Assembly (NCBI GenBank): GCA_022605425.2
Contig: JAKIMF020000004.1
Coordinates: 1,423,501-1,487,500 of the forward strand
From: Hamiltosporidium tvaerminnensis
Taxonomy: Eukaryota; Microsporidia; Dubosqiidae
DNA: 64,000 nt
Reading direction: 5' to 3'
In this document: positions 1 to 8,646 of the stretch, piece after piece
How positions within the stretch are numbered: the stretch's first letter is position 1
Layout: the number at the start of each line of letters is the position of its first letter
Made by a program: the position numbers and the translations under genes
The notes under the pieces: model-generated
Told to the model about the DNA's origin: nothing
Seen by the model: the letters and a program-made list of their open reading frames with translations, nothing else
Database searches by the model: none

Positions 1-1070
1 TCTATAAAATATGATTTGATTATTTCTTTTATATCAATTTTTTTAATTACATCTGATATTATTTCCTTTCTTAATTTATTCCATTGATCTTCTGTACCAA
101 TACAATAGAATTTGGATATTTCATTTAATAAATTTTCAAAATCGTATTCTATTAAAACATCAGAATCATTTATTTTCGCAATATCTAAGTTATGTATTAA
201 ATCCTCATCAAACTTTCCATTTTTCAAACAATATTCCAGAATAAATGGTTGAAATATTGGTAAAATAGATAATCTTTCAGAATGGTAATTTTTAAAATAT
301 TCTTTAGAAATTCCTTTGGTTTTTAAAAATAAGTCCAACGGAATATTTTCACTTTGTATTTCATTTATTTTTTCTTTGTTCAAAAGATTTTCAAAAAAAT
401 CATTTGGTGACAAAATTAAATCGGTTTCACAGCACGGATCATAAAAACGAGACAATTTTTCTTTTAAAAAAATATATTTCGAAAAATCTCTGACTTCATT
501 TAATTTAGTAAATTTATTCAAATTTCTTAATTCATCGGCATTAACCTTTGAAAGAAGCATATTTTTTATTTTTATAAATTCTTTAAATTCATTGTACAAA
601 TCAATTATTTCATAAGCTTCTTCGATTCCAAATTTTACTCCTAAACTATGAAAGAGAATATAATGAACAAAATCATTTTCTAAGAGACTTTGAATAAAGA
701 AATCCAATTCCTTTTTTGGATATTCCTTTCTGATTTGTATCCATTGTACAATTTCTTCTAAATCAAAATGCTCCTGTATTTCAACACTACTCTCAGAAGA
801 ACTTTCACTAACATTTTTTTCGGCACTAATTTCTTCGTTCTCCTCTAAAACATACATATATTCATCTCCTGTACCAAATATTTCATAAAAAATTGTATTC
901 ATCTCTTCTTTGTCATACTCTGCATACTCTATTTGATCATCTTCTACAAAATCTGTAATATCTTCTTCATCTTCATTAAATAAATTTTCCAAATCTTTTT
1001 TTTCTGTTTTTAAATGCTTTTTAGACATTCTTCTTCGATTAAATATTTGTTCTTCTGATGAATCACTCAT
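1..1070 (-). CDS. SPT6: SPT6-like transcription elongation factor, amino-terminal part (runs off the window)
   Basis: An open minus-strand frame runs from an ATG at 1070 to the window edge, about 356 codons, so the gene is incomplete at its 3' end. Spt6 is a histone chaperone that travels with RNA polymerase II. The start is very acidic (MSDSSEEQ, then Glu/Asp clusters). It holds two hallmarks of the Spt6 amino end: an acidic DFVEDD segment near residue 40, and IFGTGDEYMYVLEENEE near residues 62-78, which matches the yeast Spt6 block around IFGDGHDYDWALE. A later TEDQWNKLRKE segment fits the core helical region. The acidic tail is much shorter than in yeast, as is usual for reduced microsporidian proteins. 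An upstream ATG at 1074 stops after three codons, so the 1070 start was chosen. No CCC triplet lies at this start. The family call rests on motif recall, not a search. Confidence 0.8.
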   Translation of the reverse strand, partial: MSDSSEEQIFNRRRMSKKHLKTEKKDLENLFNEDEEDITDFVEDDQIEYAEYDKEEMNTIFYEIFGTGDEYMYVLEENEEISAEKNVSESSSESSVEIQEHFDLEEIVQWIQIRKEYPKKELDFFIQSLLENDFVHYILFHSLGVKFGIEEAYEIIDLYNEFKEFIKIKNMLLSKVNADELRNLNKFTKLNEVRDFSKYIFLKEKLSRFYDPCCETDLILSPNDFFENLLNKEKINEIQSENIPLDLFLKTKGISKEYFKNYHSERLSILPIFQPFILEYCLKNGKFDEDLIHNLDIAKINDSDVLIEYDFENLLNEISKFYCIGTEDQWNKLRKEIISDVIKKIDIKEIIKSYFI

Positions 1071-1741
1071 GCATGGATAATTTTTTTTTAATAAAAAAGC
1101 AAGGAATTTTTTTGAAAAAAAAATTAAAATCAAATATTAAGGAATATGAAAAAATAGTGTAAAAAAATGGTTGGTTTTTTATAAAAATGAATTAAAAATT
1201 TAAAATATTGAGAAACAATCAGCTTAAAACTTAAATCTTCAAATCTAAATTTTATAAACAAGATTTCTTCTATTAAATTTAGTGTTAATATAATCTATGA
1301 TTATTTAGTATTTATACCTCTTTTTTAGTCTATTATAGTGTAATTTTTTGTTTACTTTTTGTTCAAACACATTATAAAGTTTAATAATCAGATTTTCAGT
1401 TGCTTAAGATTCTCTTATTCACTAGAATGCTCTAGTTAAGGTGCAAATTTCTCGTTTTTTCGCTCTTTTTTTTAAATCCGTGAATGGTTCTTTTCTAATT
1501 TCAACCCGTTTTATTTTAATTTTAAACTCATTGGCAATTAACAGATAAATAATTGCCGGTAATATCGATTAAGCTTATATTTTATTAAGATTGAAATTCA
1601 AAGTTCTTTATGATATATCTTGTAATATATATTATCGCTTTGGTTCACTAATTGAGAAATGTCTTTCATTTTTCTTGTGTTATAATCCAAGTTTTGCCCG
1701 AAAAGCAAACATTTCAAACTTTTTTTATTTATAAAATCTTA
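1071..1741. other. Intergenic, AT-rich, nothing recognised
   Basis: This is the upstream region of the SPT6-like gene as far as the Merlin insertion. It is AT-rich with short A and T runs. I see no reading frame, RNA gene or repeat in it. Confidence 0.6.
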
Positions 1742-2772
1742 AGTGTTGTGGGACCGAACGCACCTTTATAGTACCAAATTCGCTTTAAAAACAAAATTTT
1801 AAAAAATTACCATTAAATTTATATTTATAACTTTACAATCCTAATTTACTAACATTTTATAACACTAATCAATAAATTAAATTAAATATAATTATAACTT
1901 TGAGAAATGAATATTTCTAACAGCTTTTTAAGAGCCAGACAATCTTGGCATTACACCTAATAATCCATTTTCTCTTTTTACAACAGCAAATAATAAAAGC
2001 CACCAATTTTTTTTTCTCACTTCGCCGGTGATTTGGAATAAACTTCTTAAATGAAGACCAATTTCTCTCAATCGTGTGGGTATGAACACCGGAGATTGCA
2101 TCAATAACACCGCGCGAGTGATTTACCGTTTTGTGATCAAAATATATTCTCAAATCCCTATAACCTTTCCAACAGTCTGTATAGATTATACCACCTGGCT
2201 TCACAAGTTGTAATATTATTGGGATAGGGGTTTCTTTGGTTCTATCCAAGATGGGTAGCAACATTATTTAAAGAGCTGATATTCTTTCAACTAACTCAAA
2301 CTTTATTGTACTTTCGTTTACTAAATTTGGATGCAATAATTTCTACAATGATTTCATTGTCTCAAATATATTCTTTTGATGCAATAAAATTACATTTGGC
2401 TTTAGCATTCATTGTTTTAACTAATGGCTTTAATCCCTTTTTAGAATATCCGGTGCAGAAGATATTGTTCTCATTTTGTATTATTAAGTAAACCACAAAT
2501 TTTTTTATAGTTGTCAAGCAAAGTACCTCTAAAACCAGGAACTTTCTTTTTACATGTAGACCATGTAAAAATTAAAAAGAATGATGATCTTGAAAAGAAA
2601 CTTGTTAAAGAAATAAAAGCACTGCATTTTGGTGCTTAAAGAATTAATATATGGCAGTTAAACCAATTACTAAATTTATTGAGACCAAACTCATCTAAAG
2701 GAGTAATTTTTTTAAATTTTTGTTTTTAAAGCGAATTTGGTACCTTAAAGGTAACTTCCACCCAGTGTTGTG
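1742..2772 (-). mobile_element. Merlin/IS1595-like DNA transposon, complete ends, inactive
   Basis: Terminal inverted repeats at 1751-1810 and 2703-2763 share the core GTACCAAATTCGCTTTAAAA. They begin GG...GAA and extend about 60 bases with few differences. Outside them is a 9-bp direct repeat, AGTGTTGTG, at 1742-1750 and 2764-2772. That fits the 8-9 bp target duplication made by Merlin elements, the eukaryotic relatives of bacterial IS1016/IS1595. The element body is 1013 bp, near the size of one short transposase gene on the minus strand. The body contains stops and frameshifts, so it is not autonomous. The insertion lies just 5' of a retroposon copy, an insertion-prone spot. Confidence 0.85.
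1917..2700 (-). pseudogene. Merlin-type (ISXO2-like DDE) transposase, broken
   Basis: The longest intact frame is 1917-2264, about 115 residues. It carries the second catalytic Asp in IIYTDCWKGY, then VNHSRGVID and HTHTIERNWSSFKKF, the third acidic residue (Glu) region and downstream basic helix of ISXO2-like transposases. Upstream in other frames are an element resembling the first-Asp block (VEIIASKFSKRKYNK at about 2300-2355, where family members have VEIDESKF) and a zinc-ribbon-like WSTCKKK...FRGT at about 2521-2580. The first catalytic Asp is therefore replaced by Ile, and at least two frame changes or stops interrupt the gene. Inference: dead transposase of the surrounding element. The order of the pieces agrees with the family. 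Confidence 0.8.
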
Positions 2773-2824
2773 TTTAGGAATCCTTATTTTAATAATAAAA
2801 TTTCATTTTATTTCAGATAAATTA

Positions 2825-3550
2825 GGTAAAGGAAGGATAATCAAATAAAAAACTTTCTGCTTGGCAATGAGTGTGTGAAACTGGTGTGAAAATCATTTTT
2901 TGAATTTTTGGTGGGAATAAAACCACACTAAATCTTCGGTTGTTTCATGGAAGTTTATGAGGAGGAGAGGTCTACAAAATGACAAAACTTTTTCTAAAAA
3001 TTTATTTGTAGTTTTTTATGTAACCAGATTGCAGACCACAGCTGAAAATCTAAGTAATTGCCATGTAAAAACATTGAAACCTAACATTGCTCACTCGAGT
3101 TAGAAGACTTAGCGCCTGGGAGATATAAAAATAAAAACCATTAAAAGCCGGGAGAGCTAAATAGCAGGTTATACCTGTTGGTATGAAATTGCACTGTCTA
3201 GGTGGACCCTAAGTAAATCTCTGGAATATATCTTAACTAGATTTTTATTGGGTTCAGAAAGCGTAGAGTAAGTGGGAATTTTGCATAGTCTCGAAGGAGC
3301 CCGGGGGGCTTTAGCCTTTGATCACACTCCATGCAGCGGACATTAACGAACTCCGAACAACTGCCTCGCCTATTAATTAGGTTCTATACACCTGGTAAAT
3401 GAAAGGCTTTGGGACGTAGGTATCGCAGGGGTTACCGATGGAGTGTTGGAATAGCAGTTATTTATGTTAAACCTAGAAATGCGTTAATGTCTTGAAAAAA
3501 AATATAACACTTGCCACTATTGTAAAAATATGTGATATTTTTAAATAAAG
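2825..3550 (+). repeat. 730-bp retroposon family, copy A (older)
   Basis: This is one of four clearly alignable copies of a ~730-bp element, richer in G+C than its surroundings. It begins at the family's 5' end (GGTAAAGGAAGGATAA, elsewhere GGTGGAGGGAGGATAACC) and ends at the conserved tail ATGTGATA...AAATAAAG. It shares blocks such as CTTTCTGCTTGGCAATGAG, GCGCCTGGGAGATATAAA and GACGTAGGTATCGCAGGGG. This copy is more diverged than B, C and D, and I find no clear target duplication. At about 3305-3320 the hairpin GGC-TTTA-GCC replaces GGC-TTCG-GCC, so the stem is kept. No protein is encoded in it. Confidence 0.85.
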
Positions 3551-4165
3551 TTTTTATAATTTTTAAAAAACTATTGTTATAAACGTACTCCATAAATACT
3601 CATCATTAGAAACTAATTAGTACCTATGTTTGGCCTTTCTAATAAAATATTTTTCCAAAAATATTCATTAAAATTCTAAAAATCATTTTTATTCCATTTG
3701 ATTTTTTTTAATAGAAAAATATAAAAATGCAATAGTTTTTTTCTTTAAAGAAATACTTTTAGTTTAGAAAGAATTAAAAATATTTTGTAAAGTATTCCTC
3801 GCTAAATAATCTAGGACACCACTTATTATAAAAAGGCTCTATTTATTAAGTGTATATAAATTAATTTGTAATTAAAATATCAAATTTACAGTTTTATTTC
3901 TAAAAAAATGAAAGATTTATGTTTTAAAGAAAATAATTCTAAAGAACTCTTCTCTTAAATTTTTTTCAAAATAAAATTGTAAAATCGTGGAATCAAAAAA
4001 TATCAAAAACTCATAGATTTAGATTAAAAACGATATTTTAAAAATTCAGTTAAATTTAATTTAAATAGAAAACGTGTAAGAAAAAAATAGAAACCCCAAA
4101 TAAATTAAAAAACGATATTTTTAATAAATTACTTTACAACCGAAATATAATTAATAATTACAAAC
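3551..4165. other. Intergenic, AT-rich, nothing recognised
   Basis: This is the 3' flank of retroposon copy A up to the end of the inhibitor-2-like gene. I see no reading frame or repeat in it. Confidence 0.6.
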
Positions 4166-4402
4166 TTAACCAGAATCTTCGTCGGTACTTTCAGTAGTCG
4201 AAAAAGAATCAAACTCAACATTATTTAAAAACTCTACATCAGTCTCTTCTTTTCTATTATACGGTGTCTTCGGCTCTTCTATCTCCTTAAAAGAACACTC
4301 ATTAAAATATTTTTCATTAGCCTCTAAATTTTCTTCTAGAAAAGTTACTTTTTTATTTTTATTTTTTTTATTCCTCGAATTTTCTTCTTCCTGTTTTTCC
4401 AT
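4166..4402 (-). CDS. Protein phosphatase 1 inhibitor-2 / Glc8-like regulator
   Basis: This is a 78-residue acidic and basic, probably unstructured protein. It carries the two short motifs of the inhibitor-2 family in order: a KVTFLEENLEANE block (residues ~18-30; family form K-W-D-E-xN-L-xxN) and EEPKTPYNR (residues ~42-50; family form I-D-E-P-x-T-P-Y-x). In yeast Glc8 and animal I-2 these motifs bind PP1, and the Thr before Pro-Tyr is the regulatory phosphorylation site. The protein is far shorter than the ~200 residues of other members, so it is essentially the motif core. A CCCC run sits three bases before the ATG (4405-4408 on the plus strand), supporting the start. It is co-oriented with NDK and RPS2. 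The call is by motif. Confidence 0.7.
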   Translation of the reverse strand: MEKQEEENSRNKKNKNKKVTFLEENLEANEKYFNECSFKEIEEPKTPYNRKEETDVEFLNNVEFDSFSTTESTDEDSG

Positions 4403-4709
4403 GTGGGGTTGTACAAATATTAAAAAACAAAAACTTTTTAAAAAAAATATTTTGGTTTTAGTATTAATATTTGAGAATTGAGAATTGAGAATACAAAATT
4501 CAAAAAAAAAAATAATTCGTAAGCAAACAATTTAAAATTGCTTAGAAATACAAAGATTTAAAAAATAATTTTTAAAACAAATAAATCATTTTACTAAATC
4601 AATATTAGAAAACCAAAAAAAAATATTCAAAAAAAAAATATTCAAAAAATAAATTAAAAAATTATAAATTTACTTAAAATATACAAAAAAACAGTAAAAT
4701 TAAATATTT
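4403..4709. other. Intergenic A/T tracts, nothing recognised
   Basis: This short spacer between two minus-strand genes consists mostly of A and T runs, with a small ATTGAGAATTGAGAAT repetition near 4470-4490. I see no gene. Confidence 0.55.
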
Positions 4710-5132
4710 TTAATTCGAAGATTTCAATTCTGAAACATCAAACCAAGTATTAATTTCTTCTTCTGCACTCTTAGGACTGTCACTCGTATGAACTAAATTA
4801 TTATCAACTTCTGTTGCATAATCACCTCGTATAGTACCAATATCAGCATCATTAGGATTAGTAGCACCTGCAATTTTTCGTGCACCACTAATGATATTAA
4901 TACCACTCCATACCATCGGTATAACCATACCACTTGTCATAAATTCTTCAAGTGATTTATAAAAAGGTTTGTTTATATGTTCTTTATAATGCCTGCGTAT
5001 TATTTCTACACCAGGAACCAAAGATTTAATTGATTCTAATTTATATCCTTTTTGTTCAAATCTCTTAAATATTTCCCCTATCATTTTTCTTTTTACACCG
5101 TCTGGTTTTATCATTATAAAAGTTCTTTCCAT
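4710..5132 (-). CDS. Nucleoside diphosphate kinase
   Basis: The 140-residue product matches the NDK family almost end to end. It transfers the terminal phosphate between nucleoside tri- and diphosphates through a phospho-histidine. Visible are the start ERTFIMIKPDGVKRK, the nucleotide-binding GATNPNDADIGTIRGDY block (residues ~88-104) and the active-site motif NLVHTSDS, with the catalytic His at about residue 115. Most members have HGSD, so the Gly-to-Thr change beside the His is unusual. The frame stays open upstream to 5273, but that extension is hydrophobic and foreign to the family. The ATG at 5132 is preceded by CCC (5138-5140), and I chose it as the start. Slightly short of the usual ~150 residues. 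Confidence 0.92.
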   Translation of the reverse strand: MERTFIMIKPDGVKRKMIGEIFKRFEQKGYKLESIKSLVPGVEIIRRHYKEHINKPFYKSLEEFMTSGMVIPMVWSGINIISGARKIAGATNPNDADIGTIRGDYATEVDNNLVHTSDSPKSAEEEINTWFDVSELKSSN

Positions 5133-5286
5133 TAAAAGGGTTTCTCTGTTTAAGGAATTTAAACCGTCTTTTTTTATTATAAAATAATATTTTTCAAAAA
5201 AATTGAAATATAAACCAATTAAAATGTAAGAAAAAAGAAGAATTAAATTCATCATAAATGCATGACTTTTCAATAAAAATATTTAA

Positions 5287-5470
5287 ATGATGATTTGAAA
5301 CGAACTAATAAAAAATATTTAAATTGTGATTTGAAACGAATCAATAAGAAAATATTTAGGAAGATATAGAGTGGAAATCAATAAGAAAATATTTAAATTG
5401 TGATTTGAAACGAATCAATAAGAAAATATTTAGGAAGATATAGAGTGGAAATCAATAAGAAAATATTTTA
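5287..5470. repeat. Tandem minisatellite, 74-bp unit, upstream of NDK
   Basis: Two near-identical 74-bp units (5323-5396 and 5397-5470) follow a shorter, more diverged partial unit at 5287-5322. Each unit contains TGATTTGAAACGAATCAATA and GGAAGATATAGAGTGG. The array ends about 155 bases before the NDK start, in its presumed promoter region. Confidence 0.9.
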
Positions 5471-6006
5471 TTAGATTTTTAGGATTAAATCTTTTTTTTA
5501 AATATTTCAATATATATTTAGATTTAACTTTATTTTTAAACATTTTAATAGATACGTGACTAAGAATTGTTATAAATACTTAAAAAATATTCCTTTTCTT
5601 CTATTTTTCTAGGAAAATCAATAGAAAAAAAAATTAGACGTTTTTTTTAGAATTTAAAAAATTTTCTATCCAAAGATTTATTTTAGTGAGTAAATACCAA
5701 GAAATATTTTTAAAGAAAATACAATGAAAAAATTATAGAAAAAATATTTTTTATACTTACGTTATAAAAGCTGTGAATATAATAAATACAAAATAAAAGT
5801 GGAATTTAAAATATTTTTTTAATTTAATTGGCACTAAACTTTAAGAATTAAAAGTTTTTAACAAAGATATTATTTTTAAAATTTAAAATTTGTAACCTTT
5901 TTAAAATAAATTTATTTTTTTTAAAATTAAAAAATTAAAAATAAGAAATAGAGGCTTACAAAAAGACATAAAAAACCCGAAAAGTTTAAATAAGAAATTT
6001 TAATTC
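5471..6006. other. Intergenic, AT-rich, nothing recognised
   Basis: The spacer between the NDK minisatellite and the 3' end of RPS2 is very AT-rich. I see no open frame or repeat structure. Confidence 0.6.
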
Positions 6007-6783
6007 TTAAATCTTAGCAAATCTCCATTTCTCTTCAATATTTTCCAATACCTTTGAATGTTTGAGAAGTGGATTTTGATCTTCATTTTTCTTTTCCCAC
6101 ATACTTGGAACAAAGAAGGAAGAAGCTTGGTCAAGAGCAGCAATCGTAGCACCTGCAAAATTCTGGGTGGTAGATGTCTGACCACGTGAAATTGTAAACA
6201 CATCTTTGACACCTGCCAATTGAAAAATTTTACGAGGAATTGTTCCTGCACGAATACCAGATCCTTTGGGTGCTGGAATAAGTTTTATAGCCACACTACC
6301 ACACTTTCCAGTAACCTTGCATGGTACTGTATGTGGTTCACCATAACTACTTCCCCAATAACCCAATCGAACAGGTCTCAAAGCACATTTAGCTCTTGCT
6401 ACTGCACCTCTTATAGCAACAGCCAATTCCTTGGCAGATTTACTTCCTAACCCAACATAACCTTGTCCATCACCTACAGCCATTACAACCTTCATTCTTG
6501 TTCTTTGACCTGCTTTGGTCTGTTTTTGTACGGATTTAATACAAAGTATTTCCTCCTTAAGTTTTGAACCAACAAGAAAATTGACAATTTCTGGTTCTTT
6601 AATACGCATTGAATGCTTAAAAATTTCATCAAGAGTTATTCTATTATCCTTCACTAATCTTCCTAAATCAGTTGCAGGTATCCATTCTTCTGCTGGTTTT
6701 GGTGTCTTAAATTGTTTTTTAAATGGAGGTACTTGTTTCTTCGATGGAATCACATCATCAGTGCCTTTTTTAAAATCGTTCAT
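6007..6783 (-). CDS. RPS2: 40S ribosomal protein S2 (uS5)
   Basis: The 258-residue protein carries the full uS5 fold. The RNA-binding S5 domain (residues ~80-145) shows KVVMAVGDGQGYVGLGSKSAKE, and the C-terminal domain shows GSVAIKLIPAPKGSGIRAG and IPRKIFQLAGVKDVFTISRGQTSTTQNFAGAT (quoted in parts: the GKCGSV, APKGSG and SRGQTST blocks are diagnostic). It belongs to the decoding-site side of the small subunit. Codon use is visibly less A/T-biased than in neighbouring genes, as expected for a highly expressed gene. A CCC at 6790-6792 lies 7 bases before the ATG, the known microsporidian ribosomal-protein signal. Length is near the usual ~250-290 residues, with a short tail. Confidence 0.96.
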   Translation of the reverse strand: MNDFKKGTDDVIPSKKQVPPFKKQFKTPKPAEEWIPATDLGRLVKDNRITLDEIFKHSMRIKEPEIVNFLVGSKLKEEILCIKSVQKQTKAGQRTRMKVVMAVGDGQGYVGLGSKSAKELAVAIRGAVARAKCALRPVRLGYWGSSYGEPHTVPCKVTGKCGSVAIKLIPAPKGSGIRAGTIPRKIFQLAGVKDVFTISRGQTSTTQNFAGATIAALDQASSFFVPSMWEKKNEDQNPLLKHSKVLENIEEKWRFAKI

Positions 6784-6849
6784 TTTTATGGGTTTTTTTA
6801 ATTTTTATTTTTTTATAAAAAATTATTTAAAGAAAATCTAATGAAAAAA

Positions 6850-7310
6850 TATTTACCAGTATAAATATTTCTTTTCAAAAATTAAGAAATAAATTGGAGA
6901 AAAATCTTTGAAAAAATCAAAGGAAGGAGTTTCTGTGAAAAATATTTTTCTCAAAAAATTAAGGAAATAAATTTGAAGAAAAATCTTTGAAAAAATAACA
7001 GGAAGGAGTTTGTGTAAAAAATATTTTTCTCAAAAAATTAAGGAAATAAATTGGAGAAGAAATCAAAGGAAGGAGTTTCTGTAAAAAATATTTCTTTTGA
7101 CAACATAAAATTAAGAAAATAAATTGGAGAAAAATCTATGAAAAAATCACAGGAAGGCGTGTTCTGTAAAAAATATTTCTTTTGACAACATCAAATTAAG
7201 GAAATAAATTTGAAGAAAAAATTAAAGGAGGCTTCTTCTTAAAAAATATTTTTTTCTAAAAAACATCAAATTAAAGAAATAAATTTAAAGAAATATCCAT
7301 GAAAAAGAAG
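6850..7310. repeat. Degenerate tandem array, ~67-84 bp units, upstream of RPS2
   Basis: About five imperfect units follow one another. Each has a GGAAGGAG-like block (6923, 7001, 7068, 7152, and a diverged one near 7227), followed by AAAAATATTT and AAATTAAGGAAATAAATT. Spacings are 78, 67, 84 and about 75 bases. The array starts about 65 bases upstream of the RPS2 start codon. It does not code for anything. Confidence 0.85.
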
Positions 7311-7479
7311 CTAACAATATAAATATTCTACTGTTTAATTGAAAAATAAATTGTAATTCCAAAATGTTTTTCTTCTTACTTTGCTCTACATATTCCATGG
7401 TTTTATTACAACTTTTTTTGGCAGTTATTTTCTTTATATTATTTAGAGTTATTACTTTGGTTTTGGTTGTTTTATCCAT
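7285..7479 (-). CDS. Small ORF, possibly a stray Mrt4-like amino end
   Basis: This is a 64-residue frame starting MDKTTKTKVITLNNIKKITA. The first ~37 residues are lysine-rich and resemble the start of the ribosome-assembly factor Mrt4 (pattern K-x-K-V-x-T-L-x-x-x-K-K). The remainder is hydrophobic and unrelated. No CCC precedes the start. It overlaps the end of the minisatellite array and lies just downstream of fragments resembling the middle of Mrt4 (7483-8020), so the order is wrong for a single gene. It may be a duplicated 5' fragment, or chance. Confidence 0.25.
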   Translation of the reverse strand: MDKTTKTKVITLNNIKKITAKKSCNKTMEYVEQSKKKNILELQFIFQLNSRIFILLASFSWIFL

Positions 7480-7482
7480 ACT

Positions 7483-8020
7483 TTAATGTTCATCAATTCT
7501 GACATCTGTTTGTTTAACAACTTCTTCCCATAGACGGGTAAATAGTAAGAAAATGTGTTTTTTTATACAATTCTATTTTAAATATCAAATTCTTAAATAC
7601 CTTTTCTTAAAACTCTTCGATATTTTATTTTGACCTCAAATCTCATATTTGATAAAAAAAATGCCTTGAATTCTTTTATTAATGATTTTGACTTAATATA
7701 AGACACCATTCATATTGTATATATTGAGCTTAATTAAGTGGAATTATATGATATCCATTTAAAATATTATATATGGTTATCCCATTAGTAGTACCAAACC
7801 GCCACATATGTGGATAAAACCCTATTCATTAACCTTTAAGTCGTATTTTCTTAGTTTCAGTTTCAACTATTTGAAGTGAATCTTGGGAAGTAATTCTTAC
7901 AGATATGAGAATTATCTTGTTTTTATTCTTACCTAAAATATAAATATCAGATTATTTTTTATAAATTTAGACATAAGTTTCTATTCCATTGCCTTCATAT
8001 ATTTCTCATTTCAAAAATTT
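7483..8020 (-). pseudogene. Decayed Mrt4-like (uL10-family) ribosome assembly gene
   Basis: Three short stretches on the minus strand, in family order but in broken frames, resemble the middle of Mrt4. They are FEMRN (~8001-8015); a 38-residue piece with YILGKNKIILI and SLQIVETETKKIRLKG (7829-7945, family block around FFGKNKVMMVALG...KRLRG); and FLLFTRLWEEVVKQTDVRI (7483-7566, family block LLFT...EEV). A ~260-base insertion separates the last two. Each match is short, so the call rests on their collinearity. Mrt4 is a paralogue of the P-stalk protein that acts in 60S maturation. No intact copy lies in this window. Confidence 0.4.
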
Positions 8021-8646
8021 CTTGCATAAGTGACATTTAACTTGTTTTTTAAACTTAAACTTTAATCAATCTTAAAGAGAAAGTGTAAGAATCTAACCAT
8101 TTTATTATGGTATCCAATATGATCATATCTATATGTTTTTATGTACAACTATGTACTAACAACTCTACCGAATTATATATCATATATATCAAAACCACTT
8201 TATAAGAAAAAACTATATTTCTATCTTTATATTAGAGAAAATCACCTTGTCACGAGGTCAGGATATTTCTTTGAATAACAACATTAGGAAAATTCCTAAC
8301 ATTTACCAACTCATTATTTCTAGCATTATATAACTTTGAATGTAATTTTCTGTTTCGAAATATAAATTTGAAACTTAAAATATTTTTCTAAAATTCTATG
8401 ATCCTCTTTCATTTCTATTTTTATTTCTATAAAGCTTTTTATCTGTAAAAGATGGGGTTTGTTAGTATTATTTATTTTTAAGATGACTATTACTTTAAAT
8501 TAATTAGATTTATTTCTCTCAACAATTTAAAAAAACATTTTCAAATAAACCAGTAATTTAACCAACCTTTAAGAATTTCAGTATTTTTACATAAAATTTG
8601 ATTCCAAAAAAAAATATTTAAAACTCCTCTTAAAGAAAGGCCCTCC
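8021..8646. other. Intergenic, upstream of MCM2
   Basis: This AT-rich spacer between divergently read units has no gene. The last bases, AAAGGCCCTCC, carry the CCC signal (8641-8643) before the MCM2 start. Confidence 0.6.

Noticed and set aside
5133-5273. Amino-terminal extension of NDK by 47 residues
   Set aside because: The extension is hydrophobic and has no counterpart in the family. The internal ATG at 5132 has the family start and a nearby CCC.
7785-7805. AGTAGTACCAAACCGCC resembling the Merlin terminal repeat
   Set aside because: Only about ten bases match, with no inverted partner or target duplication.
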